This document shows positions 44,970 to 53,284 of a stretch of 64,000 bases of DNA, in pieces. The notes beneath the pieces are model-generated. The model ran no database searches, had not been told where the DNA came from, and saw only the letters and a list, made by a program, of their open reading frames with translations. Made by a program: the position numbers and the translations under genes. Source of the stretch: JBCBSZ01 sp039818945 (GTDB taxonomy: Bacteria; Actinomycetota; Acidimicrobiia; Acidimicrobiales; Poriferisodalaceae); assembly GCA_039818945.1 (NCBI GenBank), contig JBCBSZ010000013.1:26794-90793 (forward strand), written 5' to 3'. The number at the start of each line of letters is the position of its first letter. Position 1 is the stretch's first letter.

Positions 44970-46301
44970 TCAGCGGCTCGACGCCGCGCCCTCGGTGAGC
45001 GCCACGGCGGGCTCCCAGCCCTCCGGGGTCACGATCACGGAGGTGACCGACCGGGGGAGCGGCACGTAGCTCACCTCCGCCGATGCGAGCTCGACGATGG
45101 TCAATCGCGAGTCGGTGACGTCGGGTCCGACGACGTGCGTGAGCTCCGGGTTCGCCGTCGTCTGCTGCCAGGTGTCGAAGCCGAGGTCGAAGCGCTCGGC
45201 GGTCATCTCGTCGGCGTCCACCACGACGAACGAGGACGGTCGGTTCCACTCCCGGAACAGCGCCCGGCGCCCGTCCGCCGACCGCTGGACGAGCTCGACG
45301 CCCCCCTCGGGCCGCACGTCGGTCATCAGGCGCCGACCCGTCCGCAGGTCGAGCAGCTCGACGCCGCAGGACAGCTGGTCGTCGCAGACCAGCAGCAGGA
45401 GCCACTCCTCGCCGCCGAGCGCACCGATGCCGTCGGCGACGCTGGTGAGGCGATCGTCGTCGCCGATCCGGACGACGCTCGCCGACGCCACCGACGACAC
45501 GTAGGCCGACCCGTCGCTGCCGCCGACGAGGCTGACCCACTCCGGCACCGACCGGACGGTCGTCCGTCGGCCCTGCTCGTCGATGCGCACGAGCTGCCGG
45601 TCGTCGCCGACGCCGTCGACCATCCAGATGTTGTCGTCGGAGACGACCACGCTGCCCGGCCACACGTTCCAGCCGAGCCCGGTCGAGGTCGTGAAGCTCC
45701 AGTCGACGAGCTTGCCGCTGCCGTTCTCGTCCCGGACGACCACACCGCGCTCGGTCGTGTCGATCACCCGCTCGACCGCGTCGAGCTCGACGCCGGCGAG
45801 CTCCATCACCGCGCCCGTGCCGAGCTGGATCGCGAGCGCCGGGCTGCCGGGGACCACGACGGTGGTGCCCGACAAGGCCGCGGGCACCTCCGACACGTCG
45901 ACGGACGTCACCGCCTCGTCCGGCGGCGGGAACGCCTGGATGGTGACGTCCGGCGTCGGCTCGGCGGCGGCGGGCGGGACCGTGGTGGCGGTCGTCGGCT
46001 CCGCGGGCGCCGGCGTCGAGGTGGACGGCACCGTCGCCGCCGCGGCCGTCGGCTCGTCGTCGCCGCTGCGGGAGAGCGCGAGCACGGCGGCGACCGCCAC
46101 GATCCCGCCCACCGCCAGCACCAGCCCGCGTCGGGCCGGCGGTGTCGACTCGACGGTGCGCGACGAGGCGCTGAGCGCGACGTCGGGCCCGGCCTCGAGC
46201 ATCTCGATGCGCGTGGCGCCGGTGGCCATCCCGCACTCGGGGCAGAAGCGGGCGCGGGCGGGCACGGTGCTCTGACACGAAGCACACGCCGTCGCCCCCA
46301 C
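44970..46301 (-). CDS. zinc-ribbon single-pass membrane protein with beta-propeller-like C-terminus
   Basis: 443 residues. An N-terminal zinc ribbon (CASCQSTVPARARFCPECG) precedes a membrane helix at about 57-77 (GLVLAVGGIVAVAAVLAL). Then comes a long Thr/Pro/Ala/Glu-rich, probably extracytoplasmic linker (80-130), and residues ~140-443 form repeating short strands ending WMVDG, YVSSVA and similar, the pattern of a beta-propeller. A cytoplasmic metal domain and an outside propeller suggest a sensor or scaffold. No function can be assigned. GTG 46301 is seven bases after TAGGCT (46309-46314). Confidence 0.75.
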   Translation of the reverse strand: MGATACASCQSTVPARARFCPECGMATGATRIEMLEAGPDVALSASSRTVESTPPARRGLVLAVGGIVAVAAVLALSRSGDDEPTAAAATVPSTSTPAPAEPTTATTVPPAAAEPTPDVTIQAFPPPDEAVTSVDVSEVPAALSGTTVVVPGSPALAIQLGTGAVMELAGVELDAVERVIDTTERGVVVRDENGSGKLVDWSFTTSTGLGWNVWPGSVVVSDDNIWMVDGVGDDRQLVRIDEQGRRTTVRSVPEWVSLVGGSDGSAYVSSVASASVVRIGDDDRLTSVADGIGALGGEEWLLLLVCDDQLSCGVELLDLRTGRRLMTDVRPEGGVELVQRSADGRRALFREWNRPSSFVVVDADEMTAERFDLGFDTWQQTTANPELTHVVGPDVTDSRLTIVELASAEVSYVPLPRSVTSVIVTPEGWEPAVALTEGAASSR

Positions 46302-46359
46302 GGACCTCAGCCTAGGTTCGGCCCCCGTTCCGGGGGATTCGGCGCCTGGCGCCGGGGTC

Positions 46360-47109
46360 TCAGCTGAACTTGGTCCTCGGGCGCTCGACGGGCTCGCCGT
46401 CGAGCTCGACGTCCACCTTCTCGTCGTAGAAGGCGACGAGGTTGCCGATGCCGAACGACTCGGGCAGCGGCGTGGGGTAGCTCCAGGCCAGGTCGTCGTG
46501 GCGGGTGCCGTCGGGCAGCTCGACGGTCCACCAGCGGGCGTGGCCCTTGTAGGGGCACGAGGACGTGGTGTCGGTCGGCGTGAGGAGGTCCATCCGGACG
46601 TCGGCCTTGGGGACGTAGGTCCGCATCGGCAGACCGGTCTCGAACAGCAGCGTCGGGCGATCGGTCTCGGCGAGCACCACGCCGTCGACGCTCACGCGGA
46701 CGTGTCGGGACGAGGGGAGCACGTCGACGCGCACCTCCGGCGAGCGGGGGTGGACGATCACCTCGACGTCCTCCTCGAACCAGGCGTCCATCGCGTCCCA
46801 CTCGAAGCGGACCAGGTCGCGCAGCTCCTCGATCGGGGAGTCCGGGAAGGTCAGCGCAGCCGCCTCGGCGATCTCGTCGCCCAGCACCACGTCGTGGACG
46901 ACGCCGTCGCCGCGGCTCGGCGAGCGCCGAACGTCGCCGGTCGGGCGCAGCTCGGCCGCGACGTCGGCCGCCGGGAGGTAGTAGGCGGGGTAGTGGGGCA
47001 CCTCCCACACCAGCGCGGGACGGACGGTGTCGACCACGTCCCTCCCGCCGAGGGTGGCGCGCACCCGCTTGGCGCCGGCTTCGACTCGGACTCGACCTCG
47101 CGTGCTCAT
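46360..47109 (-). CDS. tandem DUF427 protein
   Basis: 249-residue protein with two DUF427 modules, about 1-125 and 135-249. The second contains the family hallmark TSSCPYKGHARWWTVELPDG plus TYVPKADV; in the first, the same position reads SPSRGDGVV, so the Cys/Lys motif is lost. Function is not known, although DUF427 proteins are widespread in actinobacteria and some fungi. ATG 47109 is the first start before the conserved strand. A perfect palindrome lies just upstream at 47134-47148. Confidence 0.82.
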   Translation of the reverse strand: MSTRGRVRVEAGAKRVRATLGGRDVVDTVRPALVWEVPHYPAYYLPAADVAAELRPTGDVRRSPSRGDGVVHDVVLGDEIAEAAALTFPDSPIEELRDLVRFEWDAMDAWFEEDVEVIVHPRSPEVRVDVLPSSRHVRVSVDGVVLAETDRPTLLFETGLPMRTYVPKADVRMDLLTPTDTTSSCPYKGHARWWTVELPDGTRHDDLAWSYPTPLPESFGIGNLVAFYDEKVDVELDGEPVERPRTKFS

Positions 47110-47133
47110 GATCGTCCCAACCGCCGAGCCGTA

Positions 47134-47148
47134 CTGAGGATTCCTCAG
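47134..47148. promoter_or_regulatory. 15-base palindrome upstream of the DUF427 gene
   Basis: CTGAGGA-T-TCCTCAG is a perfect inverted repeat that includes the stop codon of the upstream BKACE gene and lies 25 bases before the DUF427 start. It could be an operator or a short 3' hairpin; the one-base loop favours a protein-binding site. Confidence 0.5.
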
Positions 47149-47867
47149 AGAAGGCGGACGGCCGTCGCCACCAGTGCGGCGTTGGACTCCGCCTGGCGGC
47201 CGTCGGGGAGCCGCCGGGTGTCCTCGAGGCCGATCCGCGTGGCATGGCCGAGGCGGCCGGCGAGCTCGAGCACCGACCAGGTCGATCGACCGGAGCCGTG
47301 GACCAGGCGGTCGCCGCTCGCTCCGAGCCCGTCGAGGGCCGCGAGCATCACGGTGGCGAGCGAACCGGCGGCCTCGGGCGGCTCGCCCGAGACGGTCTCG
47401 ACCAGGAACCGCCGACACCGGTCGGCGAGCCCCGCGGCGTCGAGCCGGGCGACGTCGTCGACGCTCCACAGCCCGGCCTCGACGGCGACGCCGTGGTCGA
47501 GGAGCACCTCGGCGATCTCGGCGGCGCCCGGCTCGGCCAGGTTCACCGACGCGACGTCGGGACGGTGCTCCCAGCGCCGGATCGACCCGAGCCGCCGCAG
47601 TGGGTCGGGTTCGATCCAGGCGCCGGTGGAGATCGAGATCTCGAGGTCGGGAGCGACGCGGCGGATCGCCAGCACGGTGCGCGCCACGTCGTCGGCGGCG
47701 AGGCTCTCGGCGCCGTCGGGGTCGCGCGGGTGCACGTGCACGCCGTCGGCACCGGCCCGGACGCAGCGGAGCGCGTCGTCGGCGACCGCCCGCGGGGTGA
47801 CGGGGACCGCCGGGTGGTCGTCGGTGGAACGGCTGCCGTTGAGGCACGCCTGCAGGCGAACGCTCAT
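47145..47867 (-). CDS. BKACE-family beta-keto acid cleavage enzyme (DUF849)
   Basis: 240-residue TIM-barrel enzyme of the 3-keto-5-aminohexanoate cleavage group, which splits beta-keto acids with acetyl-CoA using zinc. The zinc-binding HxH is in GVHVHPRDPDG, and the VNLAEPG and VEAGLWSVDDVARL segments follow as usual. It is somewhat shorter than typical members (about 270-300), mainly at the C-terminus. Substrate unknown. ATG 47867 is the conserved MSVRLQACLNGSR beginning. The DUF427 gene follows downstream. Confidence 0.85.
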   Translation of the reverse strand: MSVRLQACLNGSRSTDDHPAVPVTPRAVADDALRCVRAGADGVHVHPRDPDGAESLAADDVARTVLAIRRVAPDLEISISTGAWIEPDPLRRLGSIRRWEHRPDVASVNLAEPGAAEIAEVLLDHGVAVEAGLWSVDDVARLDAAGLADRCRRFLVETVSGEPPEAAGSLATVMLAALDGLGASGDRLVHGSGRSTWSVLELAGRLGHATRIGLEDTRRLPDGRQAESNAALVATAVRLL

Positions 47868-47932
47868 GCGGCCTCGTGCCGCGGTTCGGGCATCCGTCGA
47901 GTTTCGCGCCCCGGGGGCGGGGCGCGGTCGCG

Positions 47933-48904
47933 TCAGCGACCCAGCAGCACCGACAGGCCCCGTCGGAAGAACGCGAGCGCTGCGGCGCGCTGGTCGTCGG
48001 CGTCGAGCAGCGCGGCGAGCGGCAGCTCGGCGCCGTTGAAGCCCTCGCCGTTCCAGAACGGCTCGGACCGGTCGATGTCGCCCCAGGCCGCGACGTAGAG
48101 GTACGGCTCGTCGTGGCCTGGGTCGCCCGGCGAGCAGCCGTAGCTGGCCCGCCGCCCGGAGTCCACCGCTCCCAGCTCGACCGCCGGGTCGAAGTGCTCG
48201 GGCCACAGCTGAACCCGGCCCATCTCGTCGTCGTCCGCCCCGTCGAGGCGGAGCTCCTCGAGCACGGAGGTGGCGAAGCCGTACCAGTCGGCGAGGTAGG
48301 CCACGTGCTCGGGCTCGACCCGCAGCTCGCGGCCGGCGTCGCCCAGCGGCGGGACGTCGAGACCGCCCGGGTCGGGGTTCACCTCCACGTCGAGGAACGC
48401 CGCGGCCGCCGCGTAGGTCGTGATCGGCGCGGAGCGGACCGTGTCGCCGCGCTGGTGGACGAGCTCGGTGCCCTCGACGCGGACCTGCTCGTCCTCGCCG
48501 AAGAAGGGCGTGCCGAAGCCGTCGGCGGTGGCCCGGAGGCCGATCTTGCCGTTCACCCGCTCGCGGGCCGGTCGCATGACGTAGAAGGCGAGGAGGTTCA
48601 GGTCGGCCCGCGCCTCGGCGAAGCCCGGCGGCGGCGAGCCGATCCGTCGGTACGCGCCGAGCCACCGCCGCGAGGCGAACCCGGCGATCCGGTCGTCGTC
48701 GGCGGCGAGGTCGCTCCACGTGAGATCGCCGGCCGAGGTCGGGGTGACGACCCGCCGTCCCGGCACCGCCGCGCCGACCGCCGCCGGGTCGTCCGCGAAC
48801 CACTCGTCGACGACCGCGGGCGGCGAGGGCTCGAGGAGCCGCACGTCGTAGCCGTCGCCGAGCAGCGCCTCGGCCTCGCGTCGGGGATGTCGGGCTGCGG
48901 GCAT
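47933..48904 (-). CDS. conserved hypothetical protein, 323 residues
   Basis: Not recognised. A soluble acidic protein begins MPAARHPRREAEALLGDGYDV. Identifiable stretches are the Asn/Arg-rich LNLLAFYVMRPARERVNGKIGLRATADGFGTPFFGEDEQVRVEG in the middle and the DEPYLYVAAWGDID and FWNGEGFNGAELPLAALLD end. There is no transmembrane helix or known catalytic motif. Good Shine-Dalgarno (GGAGGCGC) ahead of ATG 48904. It may be co-transcribed with BKACE and DUF427 downstream. Confidence 0.72.
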   Translation of the reverse strand: MPAARHPRREAEALLGDGYDVRLLEPSPPAVVDEWFADDPAAVGAAVPGRRVVTPTSAGDLTWSDLAADDDRIAGFASRRWLGAYRRIGSPPPGFAEARADLNLLAFYVMRPARERVNGKIGLRATADGFGTPFFGEDEQVRVEGTELVHQRGDTVRSAPITTYAAAAAFLDVEVNPDPGGLDVPPLGDAGRELRVEPEHVAYLADWYGFATSVLEELRLDGADDDEMGRVQLWPEHFDPAVELGAVDSGRRASYGCSPGDPGHDEPYLYVAAWGDIDRSEPFWNGEGFNGAELPLAALLDADDQRAAALAFFRRGLSVLLGR

Positions 48905-49004
48905 GATCGAGCGCCTCCTGCGCGGTCGGGACGGGTCGTCACCGAGCTCGTGGAGGCAACCCGGTCTGCGGCGTCGCGCTTCCGGCCCGTCGGGCCCGCG
49001 GTGC

Positions 49005-49385
49005 TCAGCCGGCGTGATCGTGGGCGAGCACGTCTCGGATCGACACGATGCCGACGACCTTGTCGCCGTCGACGACCGGCAGGTGTCTGATGCCGCCGTC
49101 GAGCATCTGGTCGGCCGCGACCTCGGGACGGGCGTCCGGGCCGACGGTGGCGACGTCCATGGTCATGACGTCCTCGACGCGGGCCTCGTCGGGGTCCTCG
49201 CCGTCGGCCAGCGCCCGCACGATGTCGCGCTCGGACAGGAAGCCGGCCATCGAGCCGTTGCGCTCGACGACGACCGAACCGATCTCGCCCCGGGTGAGCA
49301 CCTCGGCGGCCTCACGCAACGTGCTCGTACACCGGATGGTGGTCGGGGCCGGCTGCATGAGGTCAACGATTCGGGTTCCGGTCAT
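49005..49385 (-). CDS. stand-alone CBS-domain pair protein
   Basis: 126 residues made of two CBS motifs (about 1-60 and 68-126) that form one Bateman module for binding adenosyl compounds. Typical lines are IVDLMQPAPTTIRCTSTLREAAEVLTRGEIGSVVVERNGSMAGFLSERDIVRAL and VEDVMTMDVATVGPDARPEVAADQMLDGGIRHLPVVDGDKVVGIVSIRDVLA. The SERDI and SIRDV loops are the phosphate-binding sites. ATG 49385 has GAGG nine bases upstream. Partner protein unknown. Confidence 0.88.
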   Translation of the reverse strand: MTGTRIVDLMQPAPTTIRCTSTLREAAEVLTRGEIGSVVVERNGSMAGFLSERDIVRALADGEDPDEARVEDVMTMDVATVGPDARPEVAADQMLDGGIRHLPVVDGDKVVGIVSIRDVLAHDHAG

Positions 49386-49510
49386 GAGGTCAGCCTCACG
49401 CCGGTCGACCCGGTCGCACAGGGGCGAAGGTCCCGGTGCGGGTGCTGCCCCTCGGGGCCCGGCGCGAGTAGCATCCCCTCAGCGGTGCGGACGATCACCG
49501 GTGCGCCTCA

Positions 49511-49539
49511 TTGCGCCAGACGTGGCCCCTGACTACGTT
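49511..49539 (+). promoter_or_regulatory. promoter of the agl-like importer operon
   Basis: TTGCGC (49511-49516) and TACGTT (49534-49539) are 17 bases apart, an ideal -35/-10 pair. The start point should fall inside the LacI-type palindrome immediately downstream, giving a leader of about 115 bases. Confidence 0.65.
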
Positions 49540-49552
49540 GTAAGCGCTTACA
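49539..49552. promoter_or_regulatory. LacI-family operator TGTAAGCGCTTACA
   Basis: Perfect 14-base palindrome with the central CG step and AAGCGCTT core that LacI/GalR-family repressors recognise. It begins at the last base of the -10 hexamer and covers the predicted start point, so a bound repressor would block initiation. No LacI-type gene lies in the window; the regulator would act from elsewhere. Confidence 0.8.
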
Positions 49553-49630
49553 GGCGTGGTGTTCGAACGCCCGTTGGTCAGCCGCCCGCCCCGGGCGGTA
49601 CCCGCCAGGGGACGTGCGGGAGACAAGCGT

Positions 49631-49648
49631 GGAGGCCGATCGGCCTCC
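49631..49648 (+). promoter_or_regulatory. 18-base hairpin in the aglE leader
   Basis: GGAGGCCGATCGGCCTCC is a perfect palindrome directly before the GGAGGG ribosome-binding site (49650-49655). A folded stem could shield or stabilise the leader; its left arm itself contains a Shine-Dalgarno-like GGAGG. Confidence 0.55.
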
Positions 49649-49660
49649 GGGAGGGAAAGT

Positions 49661-51058
49661 ATGTCCAAGCGATGGTTGAAGCTGCTCGGGGTCCTGTTGG
49701 CCCTGGGCATGATCGCCGCGGCCTGCGGTGACTCCGACGACGACGACTCGGGTGACGACGGTGGCGACACCACCGAGGCCGACGCCGGCGCCGAGGGTGG
49801 CGACGACGGCGGTGACGGCGGTGCCGAGGGTGCCGACTTCGACGGTGCGGTGGTCACGATCACCGGCCCGGAGCGCACCGACCAGGACGTCGGCTCGATC
49901 AACGATGCGCTCAACCAGTGGGCCGAGGGCGTCGGCATCACGGTCGAGTACACCGGCGACGCCGACTGGGAAGCGAACATCAACACGCAGGTCGAGGGCG
50001 GCAACCCGCCGGACATCTCCTTCTTCCCGCAGCCCGGCAAGCTGGCCGACTTCGCTCGCGCCGGCAGCATCGTGGCGCTGACCGACGCGGTCAACCAGTC
50101 GATCGACGACAACTGGCTCCCGGGCTTCCAGCTCCTCGGCGAGGTGGACGGCACCCAGTACGGCGTGCCGGCCAAGACCGACCTCAAGTCGCTGGTGTGG
50201 TACCAGCCGGCCCGCTTCGAGGCCGCGGGGTACTCGGTGCCGGAGACCTTCGACGAGTTCACCGCGCTGGTCGCGGAGATGGCGGCTGCCGACGGCCCCC
50301 GGCCGCTGTGCGTCGGCATCGAGTCCGGTCAGGCGACCGGTTGGCCCTTCACCGACTGGGTCGAGGAGATGATGCTGCGCCTGCACGGCCCGGACGTCTA
50401 CGACCAGTGGCTCACCAACGAGCTGCCGTTCGACTCCCCCGAGGTCCAGGAGGCCATGCAGGCCGTCGTCGACCTCTGGGCCGAGGACAACGTCTTCGCC
50501 TCCTCCGGTTCGGTCTCGGCCACCAACTTCGGCGACAACGCCCAGCCGCTGGTCGACGGGCAGTGCTACATGCACCGTCAGGCCAACTTCTTCGGCGGCT
50601 TCTTCCCGGAGGGCACGCCCTTCGCCGACGGCTCCGAGGGTGCGGTCGACGTGTTCTACTTCCCGGACATCAACGATGACGCTCCGATCCTGATCGCGGG
50701 CGTCTTCGCCGGTGCGTTCAACGACGACCCGGCCACGATGGCGGTCATGGAGTACCTGGCGACCTCCGACTACGCCGAGAACCGTCAGCGGATCCAGGCC
50801 GAGCTGCTCGGCGGCACCGACATCACCGGCTACCTGTCCGGCTCGAACGGCCAGGACGTGTCGGTGTACAGCCCGCTGGAGCAGAGCTTCCTGGAGATCA
50901 TCAACAACGCGGCGATCGCCCGCTTCGACGGCTCCGACGTGATGCCGGCCGACGTGGGCGCCGGCACCTTCTGGACCGAGGGCACCTCGGTCGTCAACGG
51001 CGACATCGACGTCGCCACGGCGGCGCAGCGGATCCAGGAGTCCTGGCCGGCGTCGTAG
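49661..51058 (+). CDS. aglE: alpha-glucoside-type ABC transporter substrate-binding lipoprotein
   Basis: 465-residue solute-binding lipoprotein. The signal MSKRWLKLLGVLLALGMIAAAC ends with the lipobox Cys22, so it is anchored to the outer face of the membrane. Residues ~25-55 are an acidic Asp/Gly/Glu tether. The body is an extracellular solute-binding protein family 1 (NINTQVEGGNPPDISFFPQPGKLADFARAG, YGVPAKTDLKSLVWYQP, CVGIESGQATGWPFTDWVEE, YMHRQANFF, WTEGTSVVNGD). The WP/TGWP and FPQPG motifs resemble AglE proteins that bind alpha-glucosides. First gene of the operon under the LacI-type operator. Confidence 0.85.
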   Translation: MSKRWLKLLGVLLALGMIAAACGDSDDDDSGDDGGDTTEADAGAEGGDDGGDGGAEGADFDGAVVTITGPERTDQDVGSINDALNQWAEGVGITVEYTGDADWEANINTQVEGGNPPDISFFPQPGKLADFARAGSIVALTDAVNQSIDDNWLPGFQLLGEVDGTQYGVPAKTDLKSLVWYQPARFEAAGYSVPETFDEFTALVAEMAAADGPRPLCVGIESGQATGWPFTDWVEEMMLRLHGPDVYDQWLTNELPFDSPEVQEAMQAVVDLWAEDNVFASSGSVSATNFGDNAQPLVDGQCYMHRQANFFGGFFPEGTPFADGSEGAVDVFYFPDINDDAPILIAGVFAGAFNDDPATMAVMEYLATSDYAENRQRIQAELLGGTDITGYLSGSNGQDVSVYSPLEQSFLEIINNAAIARFDGSDVMPADVGAGTFWTEGTSVVNGDIDVATAAQRIQESWPAS

Positions 51059-51084
51059 CAGCGACGGCCACGAGATGACGCAGT

Positions 51085-51110
51085 CCGCGGGGTCCGACCG
51101 GGCCCCGCGG
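51085..51110 (+). terminator. first stem-loop after aglE
   Basis: CCGCGGGGTCC pairs with GGGCCCCGCGG (one G-T pair) around the tetraloop GACC. It lies 26 bases after the aglE stop and has no T tract; it likely protects the 3' end of aglE mRNA. Confidence 0.55.
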
Positions 51111-51122
51111 GTCTGCACGTGA

Positions 51123-51154
51123 CGAGGCACCGGCACTAGGGTGCCGGTGCCTCG
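51123..51154 (+). terminator. second stem-loop after aglE, intrinsic-type
   Basis: A 14-bp perfect stem, CGAGGCACCGGCAC with GTGCCGGTGCCTCG, loop TAGG, followed by TTCGTTCT. It should end or slow many transcripts before the permease genes and lower their expression relative to the binding protein. Confidence 0.75.
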
Positions 51155-51217
51155 TTCGTTCTCCGGTGACATCGGTCACCAGGAGCCGAACGAGTGTGGA
51201 GACGGGAGGGGGAGCAC

Positions 51218-53281
51218 GTGGTCGCAATCGACCAGGACGAGGAGCTCGCCGAGGCGAGTCCGGCGGACGGCTCCGGCGGGGGCATCCTCGGCGGGCGAGG
51301 TCCGGAGTCGACGGTCAAGCTGGTGGTCGGGGCGCTCGTCCTCGTCGGCCTGCTGATCTGGGCGGTCCTCGAGGAGAAGATCCGTTCGACGATCATCACG
51401 GTGGTGGTGGCGGTCGTCGCCAGCGCCGGCCTGTGGGTCGGCGCCAACCTGTTGTTCAACGAGGCGCGCGATCGGTGGGACCGCTTCAACGCCATCGCCT
51501 TCGCCGTCATCGGTGCCGTCATCGGCATCCTGATCCACGGCAACCAGCTCACGATCGGTTCGGGCGAGGGGTTCCTGCCCTGGGTGCTCGGCCCGCTGGT
51601 CGGCGCCGGGCTCTTGGGGGCGATCGGCGTGGCCCTGGCGGTCACCGACGACCCGAGCCGCCGGCTCACGATCGGCCTCGGCGGGGGCGCGGTCGCCGGC
51701 CTCCTCGTCGGCCTGCTGATGCGCGAGGAGTACCACCCCGGCCTCGATCCCGTCGCCACCATCGTCTACACGGCGATCGTCGGTGGCCTCTTCGCCGGGC
51801 TGAGCGTGCTGCGGGGCCGGCCCCCGCTCGGCAACGCGCTCATCGGGCTGGCCCTCGGCTGGCTCCTCGGCGCGTGGGGTGGTGCCGACCTCGGCGACGG
51901 CTCGATCGCCACGTCGGTGATCGCGGCGCTCGTGCCCGCGCTCCTCCTCGGTGCCCGGCTCGGCCTCACCAAGAACCTCGACTACGGCGGCCGGCTGCTG
52001 CTCGAGAACCGGTCCCGGGCGGTGATCTTCGTCGGCCCGGCGGTGCTGTTCATCACGGTCATGCTGGTCATCCCGACCATCCGCACCGCCTACCTCTCGC
52101 TGCTCGACCGGGACTCGGTCGACTTCGTCTGGCTCGAGAACTACGGCGCGGTGTTCACCGACCGCGACAGCTTCGACGGCTCCAACTGGGCGAACATGTT
52201 CACCAGCGCCCCCTTCCTCATCGGGGTCGCCCTGTTGGCGCTGGCGGTCGTGATCGGCACCAGGGACAAGCGGCTGACCGGCCGAGCGGTCGAGCTGGGC
52301 AGCTCCTCGTCGTTCCCGCTCGTCGGCGGCTTCCTACTGCTCTGCTTCGGCGTGTTCACCGCGCTGCGGGGCACGCTGATCAACAACCTGTGGTGGGTGG
52401 TCGTCGTCACCTTCGCCTCCACGGCGCTCGGCCTCGCCATCGCGGTGCTGGCCGACGGGCGGAAGGGCGAGCGCTTCGCCAAGTCGATCATCTTCATGCC
52501 GATGGCGATCTCGCTCGTCGGCGCGTCGATCATCTGGCGCTTCGTCTACGTCGCCCGGGACCCCTCGGTCGAGCAGACCGGTGTGATGAACGCGCTCTGG
52601 GTGGGGCTCGGCAGCCTGTCCACCGGTTCGGGCATCCCGACGATCATCGCGACGGCGATCTTCGGACTGGTCGTGATCGGGCTGCTGGCGATGGTCGGCC
52701 GGGCCCTCGCCAGTGGCAACCCGGGCCAGGCTGCCTTCCCGGGCGTGCTGGTGATCCTCCTCGGCTGGCTGTTCCTGAAGTTCGTCGGGATCATCGGCCG
52801 GGGCCTCGGGGGCTTCGAGGTCGAGGACGACGGCTCCATCTCGGGCCAGGCGGTCCAGTTCGTCCAGGAGACGCCGTACAACAACTTCTGGCTGATGGTG
52901 GTCTTCATCTGGATCCAGACCGGCTTCTCGATGGTGATCCTGTCCGCGGCCATCAAGGCGGTGCCCGACGAGCTCATCGAGGCCGCCCGGATCGACGGGG
53001 CGAACGACGTCCAAGTCTTCTGGCGGGTGACGTTGCCACAGATCGCCACCACCATCGGCGTGGTGGTGACGACGCTGATCGTCGGCGTCATGAAGGTCTT
53101 CGACATCGTGAAGGTCATGACCAACGGTCAGTTCGGCTCGCAGGTGCTGGCCAACGACATGTTCCAGGAGGCGTTCAGCTTCACGAACATCGGCAAGGGG
53201 GCGGCGCTGGCGATCCTGATCTTCGTCTCGGTCCTCCCGATCATGATCATCAACATCCGCAAGATGCAGCAGGAGGCCTGA
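51218..53281 (+). CDS. aglF: AglF-like ABC transporter permease with long N-terminal membrane extension
   Basis: 687-residue membrane protein, about twice the size of known AglF permeases. The C-terminal ~420 residues match MalF-type permeases: RAVIFVGPAVLFITVMLVIPTIRTAYLSL near 267, WRFVYVARDPSVEQTGVMNALWVG, YNNFWLMVVFIWIQTGFSMVILSAAIKAVP and the EAA loop EAARIDGANDVQVFWRVTLPQI (~587-608). The first ~260 residues hold eight extra predicted helices of no recognised family. GTG 51218 is picked for its GGAGGGGGAG site; GTG 51194 would add eight residues. aglG follows by four bases. Confidence 0.85.
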   Translation: MVAIDQDEELAEASPADGSGGGILGGRGPESTVKLVVGALVLVGLLIWAVLEEKIRSTIITVVVAVVASAGLWVGANLLFNEARDRWDRFNAIAFAVIGAVIGILIHGNQLTIGSGEGFLPWVLGPLVGAGLLGAIGVALAVTDDPSRRLTIGLGGGAVAGLLVGLLMREEYHPGLDPVATIVYTAIVGGLFAGLSVLRGRPPLGNALIGLALGWLLGAWGGADLGDGSIATSVIAALVPALLLGARLGLTKNLDYGGRLLLENRSRAVIFVGPAVLFITVMLVIPTIRTAYLSLLDRDSVDFVWLENYGAVFTDRDSFDGSNWANMFTSAPFLIGVALLALAVVIGTRDKRLTGRAVELGSSSSFPLVGGFLLLCFGVFTALRGTLINNLWWVVVVTFASTALGLAIAVLADGRKGERFAKSIIFMPMAISLVGASIIWRFVYVARDPSVEQTGVMNALWVGLGSLSTGSGIPTIIATAIFGLVVIGLLAMVGRALASGNPGQAAFPGVLVILLGWLFLKFVGIIGRGLGGFEVEDDGSISGQAVQFVQETPYNNFWLMVVFIWIQTGFSMVILSAAIKAVPDELIEAARIDGANDVQVFWRVTLPQIATTIGVVVTTLIVGVMKVFDIVKVMTNGQFGSQVLANDMFQEAFSFTNIGKGAALAILIFVSVLPIMIINIRKMQQEA

Positions 53282-53284
53282 GCG

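Noticed and set aside
49005..49385. CBS-domain protein as part of cystathionine beta-synthase
   Set aside because: It contains only a Bateman module, lacks the PLP domain and is 40 kb away from the cbs gene.
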